A stretch of 64,000 nt of DNA from Dermanyssus gallinae (taxonomy: Eukaryota; Arthropoda; Arachnida; Mesostigmata; Dermanyssidae): NCBI GenBank assembly GCA_003439945.1, contig QVRM01001260.1, positions 434,001-498,000 of the forward strand, in the 5' to 3' direction. Under the pieces are notes generated by a model. It had not been told where the DNA came from. It saw only the letters and a list, made by a program, of their open reading frames with translations, and made no database searches. Below, piece by piece: positions 36,096 through 64,000 of this stretch. Position numbers and translations under genes: made by a program. How positions within the stretch are numbered: the stretch's first letter is position 1; each line of letters starts with the position of its first letter.

Positions 36096-36986
36096 AAGTG
36101 CGTTGCAAAAAATTGGCAACTCATGTTTTTTGGTGATAATTTCAGCTTGATTTATTTGAACGTTTTGAAAAAAAAATTAAGAGCGTGATGAACATGACGA
36201 AACACGAGTATGTTGTTAATTTCGTCTCGATCTCACAATCGGTTCATACAAAAAATAGAAAGTGAAAAAACAGTGTTGCAAAATATTAGCAACAATAACA
36301 TGCTAACAACACAGCTCTCGTTTGTAAAGGATAGTCGATGCTACAGCTGATATTCGTTCCCGGGGATCAAATGTCAGGAATATTGTCAAGCTGAATCAAT
36401 CATTCTATAGCTGCAAAATATTCTACAGCTCAGTTGTTGTGCCGAACTAACAGCGAAGCGTATGTTTAAACCATAGGTCGTACAAAGGATCCCTCGGATA
36501 ACGAAAAGACAAGAAATAAGGCATATGCTGAGCTCGGTCATACAGTAACTGCTATAGCAACCAGATTAGGACGGCATAAGAGCATCATCAGCAGGTTCTT
36601 ACACCCTGGAGTGAATTAAAGGTGCAGATCTAACAGTGGGCGTAAGCCAGTTTTGACTATTCGAGATCGGCGTAGGATCATACAGTTGGCCACTCATGAC
36701 CAAATGTCTTCTCCCAGGATCAGGACTACTTTGGGAGTGCCAGTGCACCGATCCACAGTGTACCGAGTGTTAAGTTCTGACAAAAACGTGCGATACGCGA
36801 AAAGGAAGCTTATTGATACTACATATAGAATATGTAGTATCAAATAAGTGATACAGCCCTGCTAAGAATCGAATATGCCGTAAGGCGTTATTGTTTCTCA
36901 TATTTTGCAACACTGTTTTTTCACATTTTTTTTATTTTTTAGAAGCGACAAATAAACATGAGTTGCTAATTTTTTGCAACGCACTT
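36096..36986 (+). mobile_element. Internally deleted Tc1-like transposon with IR/DR ends (891 bp)
   Basis: Terminal inverted repeats AAGTGCGTTGCAAAAAATT lie at both ends, flanked by TA on each side (36094-36095, 36987-36988). A subterminal inverted pair (36262-36286 and 36900-36924, 25 bp perfect) contains TTGCAAAATATTAGCAAC, a relative of the terminal TTGCAAAAAATTGGCAAC. Each end therefore carries two directly repeated motifs, the IR/DR arrangement known in part of the Tc1 superfamily. Only the N-terminal transposase part remains, so it is non-autonomous. Confidence 0.88.
36490..36845 (+). pseudogene. Tc1-like transposase N-terminal fragment
   Basis: Reads KTRNKAYAELGHTVTAIATR then GRHKSIISRFL (first helix-turn-helix), a stop, then NSGRKPVLTIRDRRRIIQLA (GRPR-like linker and second HTH), ATHDQMSSPRIRTTLGVPV and STVYRVLSSDKNVRYAKRK. 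The DDE catalytic domain is absent. The frame ends in a 14-bp inverted repeat (36813-36826 / 36830-36843) near the deletion point. Confidence 0.85.
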
Positions 36987-37384
36987 TATTTATGGGGGTC
37001 CGTCTATGAAGCAATGTGAAAAACAGTTCCGTGGACGTTGAAAACTTTACTTCACTAGTTAGGGGAGGCGTTAGGGTTAGGCAAAGATGGCACGGGTCGA
37101 AATTACGCAGCAAAGGCTATCCCGATAAAAGGTGCTCAACCCATGAGCGAGAAAAACGAGGGAGTGCAATAAAGGTAATTATAAGCTGTAGCGTTATGCT
37201 TCCCTAATATAAAATATTGACATATCTACGCACACTTATCAAGTGAATAAATCAATCATTACATTTTCTTAAAATGTTTGTTACTTTAAACTGCTAGGGC
37301 GACTACTCCTGTATTCGCTTGCAGATGCTGGGCAGGGGTCGCCCCGCTCCAGCGTGTTTGGTGTTGACTCTGTTAAACACGGTA

Positions 37385-37515
37385 ACAGAGGCGTGGGGCT
37401 ACTCATGTTTGCCATCTACCGGGGTGTCACCGGTTCGATCTTGATCGATTGTTGATCAAATTTTCTTTGACGGCCATGATGCTACTGTTCGGGAAACTTT
37501 AGATACCTTAACTTG
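37385..37515 (+). repeat. SINE family B fragment
   Basis: Sense orientation: GCCATCTACCGGGGTGTCAC, CGGTTCGATCTTGATCGATT (B box region), TTGATCAAATTTTCTTTGA, GGCCATGATGCTAC and a diverged tail. Confidence 0.65.
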
Positions 37516-37868
37516 TCCGCATGCTGCCGCTCTAAGAGTCACTTATACAAAAGGGTGACCCGTATCTTAAGTGTACATGTCAAGCAAGTAATATATTAAT
37601 CAAAATTAATCATGCAAGGACTACGACGGAGCGCACAGAAGGAGACGCTAGCTCGTCAAGTGCATTCTAAGACAGCATTAGCAGAGTGGATGTATAATTC
37701 CTAGAAAATGATCTATTCGATTCTTTGAAAAAGGCAGAGCGTTGATGAAATAAAATAATATGCTACCGCCGGAAGCTGCAAGGGTTTCGAATGTGTCTGC
37801 TAGGAATAAGATGGAAAGATCGTGGTATACCCATCGTTTCCACGAATAAAACCTAAATTAACGGATAA

Positions 37869-39941
37869 GAATGATATGATATGATATGACGTTTATTCAT
37901 TCTTAATTGTAGTTTCTCATTTATGTTACAACTTCATATAGCCACAGGCTAGTGCGAAGCATATGTACAAGTTACAGTAAGATTTTATACATTATCACCG
38001 TAGTATCTCGTGTTATTGCAATTATTTTTCTATAGATTGTGTACATGATTACATAAATATGGTTTATTCAGACGCAAGTAAGGTAAGATAGTGCGTTCTA
38101 GCAGTGTTTTTGAATTGACTAAGCGATATTAGTGTCCTAATGCCACTAGGTAACTTGTTCCACAAGGTAACACCTGAATTACATAGTGCAAACCTTGATT
38201 GCGTACTTGTGGCCGGGGAGACTATAAGCAAGTGAGATGCCGAGCCTCGGGTGTTTTGGGTCCTTGCAGATTCGATAAGGCCAACCAGGTTGGGATGATG
38301 GCCAAGAAGAATACGCTTTATTTCGACAACTATGGTAAATTTAATAAGATGTGGTAACGGGAGCACCGAGAGTTCCTTATATTGTTCTATCGTTATTGAG
38401 ACGCGATGTGGGAGGCCTAAGACAAGACGAAGTGCTCTTTTCTGAAGCAAATGAAGCGGAGTTATATTAGATGCATAAGAAAGACCGTACACCTCCAGAC
38501 CGTATGTTAGGTGGCTCTGTACATACGCGTGGTACATTGCCGTAAGGCATTGGCGGGGAAGGATTTTGCGTGTGCGGTATATGGCGGCTACGCCACTGAC
38601 AATTTTTTTTCTGACATGTTTCGCATGCGCCTGGAACGTCAGATGTTCGTCAAGAACAATGCCCAGGAACTTCGTTTCAATTAGTATATTAAGCTTGCGG
38701 TCGCATGCAAAGGCTTCAGGATTGATTGTCGATTGGCCTCTTGGAGTTTTAAATTGAACAATTCCTGTTTTTGACCAATTAATATAGAGGCCGTTATTTT
38801 TGAACCATAGAGATAGCCTTTCAATATCCTCACGAATCATTGTTTCAACTTGTTGGGGAGAGTCGCCCACGAATAGAGCCGTTGTGTCGTCAGCAAACAA
38901 GGTTAGTTTTGCGTGGTTAGGAATACTAAAAATATCGTTAACAAAAATATTAAATAATAGCGGACCACTGATACTCCCTTGAGCCACTCCAATCGATATA
39001 TTTTCTATATGAGAAGAAGATTGTCCAATTTGGACAACTTGGCGTCTTTCACAGATGAATGAGCGCACCCACTTTATAAAATGTTCACTAGCCCTATAAG
39101 TAGAGAGTTTTTTTAAAAGAATGTCTAAGTCAACTGTATCAAACGCCTTTCTAAGGTCAATAAATACCGCTGCTACAGTCTTCTCTGATTTTAAGTGTTT
39201 CCGTATGTCCTCGACAAAATCCATGACAGGCACAATCGTCGACATCTTAGGTCGAAAACCGAACTGCCTACAATGTAGGACGTTGTGTCCTTCGATAAAA
39301 TCTGTAAACTGTTCAAAAATGCATTTTTCAAAGACCTTCGATATTGGCGCGGGAATGCTGATAGGTCTATAGTTGTCTCGGGACAGGCGATCCCCGCCTT
39401 TGAACAATGGAACCACACGGTATAGCTTTAGGACATTGGGGTATACTCCTGTTCTGATGGAAAGATTGATAATATACTCAAGAGGCGATGCGAGTGCGTC
39501 CGCAGCCCTACGAAGAACCAGTGATGGAATCTGTTCGGGGGCGGTGGAGCATATTTTAACATTTTGTAAAAGGTGGTGAATTCTGTGAACGTTGACTGGC
39601 TGCAGAGAGAATTGTTCGGCAGGCGTCGAGAAGTTATCCGGAATGGCATAGCTCGATGAGCACTCGTTGTAACGGGTCACACATGTTGCGTAGAAGTGGT
39701 TGAATATGTTAGCTAACGAAGTTTCATCGGTGACGAGTTCCCCGTTTACAAGAAGTTTGGTACATTTTTTATCCTGAACACCTCCAAGTACAGGTTGGAT
39801 TGCCTCCCAAGGACCCCTCCGGTTATTAATTCTGTCTGTAACTATGTTGCAGTTCGCTTCCATTCTACATTTGCGTGAGAATCTTGTCACCCTGTCAAAG
39901 AATGTCAAATAAGTAGGCAAATTTAATGATTGAACGGGTGA
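37869..39941 (-). mobile_element. 5'-truncated CR1/jockey-like LINE
   Basis: Carries an uninterrupted RT frame (38064-39941), a 3' UTR with AATAAA (minus strand, 37892-37897) and a 3' end in short ATATC-type repeats (about 37870-37889). Short microsatellite rather than poly-A tails are common in CR1/L2-like LINEs. The endonuclease region is missing; the frame begins in the linker before the RT, the usual result of incomplete target-primed reverse transcription. Confidence 0.85.
38064..39941 (-). CDS. LINE reverse transcriptase, intact frame, lacking endonuclease
   Basis: 625 codons without a stop, open from a TAA at 39944-39942; no ATG marks the start, consistent with truncation. RT boxes in order: linker RRGPWEAIQPVLGG; PLFKGGDRLSRDNYRPIS; GFRPKMST; AVFIDLRKAFDTVDLDIL (box A, catalytic Asp); GVAQGSISGPLLFNIFVNDI (box B); LFADDTTAL (box C, catalytic DD); GLYINWSKT; ETKFLGIVLDEHLTF (thumb). 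C-terminal RRALRLVLG-like block (KRALRLVLGLPHR) and TLWNKLPSGIRTL. The class copies LINE RNA into DNA at a nicked target. All catalytic Asp are kept, so this is a young but 5'-incomplete insertion, not a host gene. Confidence 0.92.
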   Translation of the reverse strand, partial: SPVQSLNLPTYLTFFDRVTRFSRKCRMEANCNIVTDRINNRRGPWEAIQPVLGGVQDKKCTKLLVNGELVTDETSLANIFNHFYATCVTRYNECSSSYAIPDNFSTPAEQFSLQPVNVHRIHHLLQNVKICSTAPEQIPSLVLRRAADALASPLEYIINLSIRTGVYPNVLKLYRVVPLFKGGDRLSRDNYRPISIPAPISKVFEKCIFEQFTDFIEGHNVLHCRQFGFRPKMSTIVPVMDFVEDIRKHLKSEKTVAAVFIDLRKAFDTVDLDILLKKLSTYRASEHFIKWVRSFICERRQVVQIGQSSSHIENISIGVAQGSISGPLLFNIFVNDIFSIPNHAKLTLFADDTTALFVGDSPQQVETMIREDIERLSLWFKNNGLYINWSKTGIVQFKTPRGQSTINPEAFACDRKLNILIETKFLGIVLDEHLTFQAHAKHVRKKIVSGVAAIYRTRKILPRQCLTAMYHAYVQSHLTYGLEVYGLSYASNITPLHLLQKRALRLVLGLPHRVSITIEQYKELSVLPLPHLIKFTIVVEIKRILLGHHPNLVGLIESARTQNTRGSASHLLIVSPATSTQSRFALCNSGVTLWNKLPSGIRTLISLSQFKNTARTHYLTLLASE

Positions 39942-40281
39942 TTAGCGCATCCTTAAAAATTCTAGAAGAGGTATGGTCGCTTGTCACAGTGGCTAAATGA
40001 GAAACCTAGTTATTAATAGGTTACTTAGCTTTTTGAGTCTGAACCGGGAAGAGCGTTTCTGGTCTCTACAATTTGCCTCATTCAAAAGGTGTAAATAGTT
40101 GAATTGTTTACACCACATTATGCGTTAAATAAAATTTGTTTTTTTTTTTATAATAGCTAAAAGCAACAGCAAACCAACCCACGGATACAATCTGCTTAAA
40201 TATATATATATATATATATATTTTTTTTTTTTCAAGATTTTCCGTAATGCTATTGCCCGTGTACAGTTTTTTTCATGTATA

Positions 40282-40421
40282 ATGGCTAATTTTTAATCCA
40301 CTCCGGCATTTACCTTGTTTAAATTGGAAACCATGCAAACCAATTTGAGTGGCCGGTCTGAGTCTCGAACCCAGTCCTCCCGAATGCAAGGCAAAGGCTT
40401 TGCCCCTAAGCCATCTTGCTC
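40282..40421 (-). repeat. SINE family C copy (tRNA-derived)
   Basis: On the minus strand: GAGCAAGATGGCTTAGGGG (head), GCCTTTGCCTTGCATTCGG, GGGTTCGAGACTCAGACCGG (B box), then the body to GCCGGAGTGGATTAAAAAT. Related to 47.3 kb and 21.7 kb copies. Confidence 0.75.
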
Positions 40422-40424
40422 ATA

Positions 40425-41380
40425 AATACGCAACAAGTGTAAATAAATTGAGCGAATACTATAAGGCTTACGGGCGCGCACTGCACGAATCTCCAGCCCA
40501 GAGGCTTCCGGGTAGCCTTAACCGGTCGTCTCCGTGCCATCTGTTCTGCCTCCAATACAAGGGGTTTGTTACAGCCACTAACGCGCGTGCGCAAACACCT
40601 TGTGTCGGTAAGAAAAATCGCAACAATTACCACGAAAACTTCGATGAGCAGATCAGATCGGATAACAGGCGAGATTTTCTAGAAGAACTTACTTCAAAGG
40701 GTGCCTGTGATTAGCGGTTGTATTGTAAGTCTGGGATCGCTACGGCTGAACTACGCCCTATTGCGCAGTGTACCTACCAATCTCTACGCGGCTGAATTGA
40801 CGAAGTATGACCTTTCGGAGGCACGGCCCTTGATTATAAGGATCAGTAGACTTGGCTTCAGTCTGTTGTAAAGCTTTTCCGATTTAACTCGACACTCAAA
40901 TGACTAGAAACGGCGGACCACAGAAGGTAATCTCTAAAGTAACTAAGAATCACAGGTTCGGGGCCAAAATTAGGCTATATCATGGTTCTGTAGAACAGCA
41001 CGTTTCTATGAGCGTAAAATTGCGAAGTAAAAAGCATGAAACTCACATGAGATATCCTAGACAATTGTTTAAAAAATCGAGTTGTGAAAAAGCGGTTTCT
41101 TTCGAGAAGAATAATACTTGAGGCAGGCGGTGTCCCTCACAGCACGTAATAGTAATGCCGCTTCCATAGTTGCCAGCATAAAGTGATAAGAGTTTCCTGT
41201 AGTAGAGTTCTCTGAAGGGATCAGATCAAGTCTATTTAGGAAGGGAGTGCTATATCGACGGGAGTCGTCAAACAAAAGCACACTTTATAACTGTATTCTA
41301 TTAAAATAGAACCGCGCATGTAGTAGCCTGACGGGGTGACCCTAATTACTAACATTCTCTGGGCCGACCCAAGTGCCACT
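40425..41380. other. No recognisable gene
   Basis: Contains an ORF of unknown meaning that runs out of the SINE C copy, and otherwise short ORFs without family features. Confidence 0.4.
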
Positions 41381-41880
41381 ATTTTTCGATATTATGTCTG
41401 CCTAACTGGGGACTACGTCTAAAGTAGATGATTCGGCAACCGAAACCAGAAGTCTCCGGTTCCGAGCTTCTTTGCAGGGTTTTTGCGGCGAGCTGTTTCA
41501 CGTGTGTCGTTCCAGTCAACCTCGTGTCGATGATTATTCCGAAGTACTTCTCTTTCCTAATTTCTATCGAATCGCCTGCCATCACAAGGTTCTCCTTTGG
41601 CCTATTAGATACAGTGCCTCCTCAGGTGGTTACGGCTTATCTACTCTGCCACTACTTTGGCAGTGTCTTGAAAGGACTCCCTAGGGTCGTACTGTTAACA
41701 TTGCGACCAGTAGGATGAGATACAGGGTATAAGCTTTCTCTTTGGTGTGTCCATGCCTACTTTCTAGTTTATCGTGTTTAAGGCTTCTCCAACATCCATG
41801 AGGATCAGAGGCACCAAATTTCTTATTTGTAGGGGTCCTAAGAGGCAACGACTAAAACAGTTTTGAGGATCAGGATAGAG
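41380..41880 (-). mobile_element. R1/I-like RT fossil
   Basis: Minus strand: LILMDVGEALNTIN (degenerate box A, family form 'DVxxAFNTV') at the upstream end, then after frame breaks NLVMAGDSIEIRKEKYFGII and IDTRLTGTTHVKQLAAKTL (the 'KYLGVxLDxxLxWxxHVxxLxxK' thumb). Confidence 0.55.
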
Positions 41881-42369
41881 CATACATAGTAGACATAATG
41901 GGCACCGCAGTACAAACACAATTTTTCACGACTGGCGTAACCAGTGTCGAAACAGCAAAAACTAGCATCAAGATTACAAAAGATCACAGCAGATGAGATC
42001 AAATATCTCAACAGATCATAAAATGTCGAATATGTTTAGAGGTTTCTAAGAGTAGAGTACAAAGTGTTTTATACATAAGTGGAAATTATGGGAGTGGCAG
42101 TGCAGATAGGCTAGATGATAATATTTCTTACCAAGTCCGAACACGGGTATGTAACGGGGCTTTTAGATGATATTGTGGACAGAGCAAAGTTGTATGAAAT
42201 TATGTTGGAAGATGGCTGGAAAAAATATAAGGATATCATGTTACGAATATTAATAGCAGTATAAAAATTAGGGAGTTTATAGTCGCTTGGGGGGCAGACA
42301 TGAATGTCCGTTGCCACCGGTAATTTTTTTTATGTATATAGAGATCATAGCGCAAAAGTTCATAGCATA

Positions 42370-42880
42370 GGATTAAGATGACAGATAGAGAAAGGAGACT
42401 ATATCAGGATACCAGTGCTGCTCTTTGCTGACACTATGGTAGTATTAAGGTATTACTACACTAGCAAACTCAAGAAATTCTAAATGTATGTGGCAAAGCA
42501 GTGGAAAAACTGCACATGGTGTTTAATGAAAAAAAAGCGAAGTCTGATCATTTAATGCGGTCAGGGGAAAGGGAAACTAGAATTGCATGGGAGGGAATTA
42601 GACTATCTATATCAGTACAAGTCTTTTGAGGTAACAAAGACTACCTGGGATAATTTTTTAGAGGAAGAAGATATTTACGGAGGTTGTAAGCTCAATAAGA
42701 AAGGCATGCAAGAAGATATAAAAGTCTCTTGGGGGGCTTTTATAGATATATAGAATAAATATATGGATATATAGAAGAAATATATTGAAACAAAGAATAT
42801 ATGGAAGGTCGTGTATGTACCGGGATGCCGCTCTTTGTTTAGGGAATAGAAATCCTTCTTTAAAAAAAATGCCAAGCTAG
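42370..42880 (+). mobile_element. Non-LTR RT fossil with degenerate catalytic box
   Basis: VLLFADTMVVL at about 42411-42441 is RT box C with the second Asp changed to Thr (FADD to FADT). It is followed by QEILNVCGKAVEKLHMVFNE, KKAKSDHL, the usual helix and 'FNxxKTK' segment. Multiple stops; dead. Confidence 0.6.
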
Positions 42881-42967
42881 ATTCGCCCTTCTGTACTCTC
42901 TGGTTGGGGCATATTCTGGGGGTCTTTATTTTGAAAAGAAACGTCGTAATGACAGATCACTCCTTTT

Positions 42968-43068
42968 CCACGGTAGCTTAGTGCATTATCGTGCGCCTCG
43001 CCACCGGAGGAGATGTATGGGGTCCGTCTTACAAAGTAATGCGAAAGCAGTCCCGTGGAGGCCCGAAA
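42968..43068 (+). repeat. SINE family A copy with internal deletion
   Basis: Head (TCCACGGTAGCTTAGTGCATT, GCGCCTCGCCACCGGAGGAGA) joins directly to the body (GGGGTCCGTCTTACAAAG, GAAAGCAGTCCCGTGGA); the B-box segment is missing. Confidence 0.65.
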
Positions 43069-43223
43069 AGGTTTAGGTCACTCTTTCCTTGCCTAGATCT
43101 AGTCAGACGACCTCACCTACGTGACCTCCCTGGTTTATTGGATGCCTCTGCCGTCAGTATAATAAGATAGCTATTTCCTCTCATTTCCGAAGGACGGCGG
43201 GCTCCGCTTGTCTTAAAGGCGCC

Positions 43224-43460
43224 TTGGCACTGGATTCAATCGCTTTTAAGAAGAATCAAGCCAAAAAAACGGGCCTTCATCTTAAAAGCTCTGTGAACAC
43301 GCCATTTGGGTTCTGTCAGATAGCATGGAGGCAGCGGTCCGCGCTCTTACGCAAACCGGCAGCTATGGTACATGCTCGTGAGGGCCAGCTATCTGTCCTA
43401 GAAAAAAAAGTTGATTTTAATTCAAGACTATTCTCCGTCCCCTACATGTTTGGAACTCGC
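43224..43460 (+). mobile_element. LINE fossil related to the 4.9 kb copy
   Basis: Shares with 4928-5050 the segment reading VDFNSRLFSVPYMFGT (VIFNSRLSTVPYRLGT there), with matching DNA. It runs directly into a SINE B copy. Confidence 0.45.
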
Positions 43461-43461
43461 C

Positions 43462-43769
43462 GTGAGGTATATCTTCAATGTACTGAGAGCCGGACATGTT
43501 GAGATATTTAAGGTTTCGCCAACAGCCCGTGTGTCAGCGTGGTCGCTGACTCTCTGAGCGGAATGGTTTATTATCTATTTGCGTACACGGGCTTTTAGCC
43601 TCCCGACCTATGCAAGCAGATGGTTGTATTGCACAAAATAAATTATGAGTATCTTTAATGAGCATCGCTCAACGAAAATTCCAGCAACAACAGGAATCAA
43701 ACTGGACACCCCGGATGGATGGCAACCGCGTGACTTGCGCATTGGCTCCTTAGACCACGCCGCCACTTC
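43462..43769 (-). repeat. SINE family B copy with ~85-bp insertion
   Basis: Blocks CCGGACATGTTGAGATAT, CGCTGACTCTCTGAGCGG, AATGAGCATCGCTCAACG, ACACCCCGGATGGATGG and CCACGCCGCCACTTCA are in order, interrupted at about 43580-43655 by unrelated sequence. Confidence 0.7.
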
Positions 43770-43861
43770 ATCAACCCTATCCGCCCTCAATTCATCAAAA
43801 TAAACGCGGCGCAACATCACTAAAACAGCTCAAAGCGCTCATAACAATAAATTAAATCCCT

Positions 43862-43867
43862 TTTATT
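43862..43867 (-). promoter_or_regulatory. Candidate polyadenylation signal of the zinc-finger gene
   Basis: AATAAA on the minus strand, about 310 bp past the stop codon at 44175. Confidence 0.4.
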
Positions 43868-44174
43868 CATATACACTCCACCAAAAGATGCAAATGTTCC
43901 AACTTAATATGTAAAGCGCTCGAAGATCATAGGACTTCACAAAACAGCACAAATTCTCAAAGTAAGTCATACGACAATGTGTATATAAATATATCGGTAT
44001 ATATAATGTATGTATATACCCATGCAAAGACCGCGTCGGATTGCACAGACGATTCGGCTCTCTGCTGGCAGTAAACCGCTTATCGTTTCAACCCTTCTGC
44101 AAGGTAGCAGCAGGCCGTGTATGGCCTTTGTGTGGCATCGCGAACTGTTGCCGGCTGCGTTTTCACTATAAGTA

Positions 44175-64000
<19,826 letters not shown>

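Larger units (their letters stand above)
36041..37045 (+). repeat. SINE family A copy split by a Tc1-like insertion
   Basis: The left part (about 36066-36095) has GGTTCGAGCCCCACCGTTGC. The right part (36987-37045) resumes with TATTTATGGGGGTCCGTC, GAAGCAATGTGAAAAACAG and GTGGACGTTGAAA. Removing 36096-36986 plus one TA restores the family order seen at 16.6 kb. At its 5' edge, 36041-36058 is an inverted copy of 36068-36085 (17 of 18). Confidence 0.8.

Overview
This is a 64 kb piece of an animal nuclear genome, almost certainly an arthropod. Evidence: spliced genes with GT-AG introns, Tc1/mariner transposons, several non-LTR retrotransposon lineages, Ty3/gypsy remnants, tRNA-derived SINEs and very many (TA)n microsatellites. 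My best guess is a chelicerate, perhaps a parasitiform mite, because the SND1 protein is clearly recognisable but quite diverged. That guess is weak.

Two well-supported genes are present. (1) A complete SND1/Tudor-SN gene on the + strand (six coding exons, 19946-28111, 891 aa). (2) The 3' part of a large multi-C2H2 zinc-finger gene on the - strand (fourteen exons resolved, 64000 down to 44175, about 1222 aa, 5' end outside the window). Its reading frame closes across every intron, but I cannot name it. Two weaker exon candidates are a GC-rich terminal exon of an unknown + strand gene (16896-17182) and a possible signal-peptide exon (12326-12490, -).

Layout. 1-3.1 kb: nothing recognisable. 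3.1-16.7 kb: a transposon graveyard with a mariner fossil, zinc-knuckle and RT fossils, a decayed gypsy element invaded by two SINEs, a nearly intact mariner with perfect 32-bp terminal repeats, and two opposing non-LTR fossils. 16.9-19.9 kb: orphan exon, then a simple-repeat-rich 5' region of SND1. 19.9-28.2 kb: SND1, with transposon debris in intron 1. 28.2-44 kb: no host gene found; it holds gypsy gag pieces, a putative gypsy LTR, RT fossils, a Tc1-like IR/DR element inserted inside a SINE, and a 5'-truncated LINE with an intact RT reading frame. 44.2-64 kb: the zinc-finger gene, whose introns carry SINEs, a MITE with about 100-bp inverted repeats, mariner fossils and the longest (TA)n tracts.

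No single undescribed system stands out. The most interesting observations are the unnamed zinc-finger protein with a possible alternative 3' end; a 192-bp stop-free, frame-preserving intron carrying (TA)n in SND1; two SINE families that seem to share a 3' tail; and a recurrent class of short-loop near-perfect inverted repeats. In one case the inverted repeat can be shown to be a local inverted copy of adjacent coding sequence.
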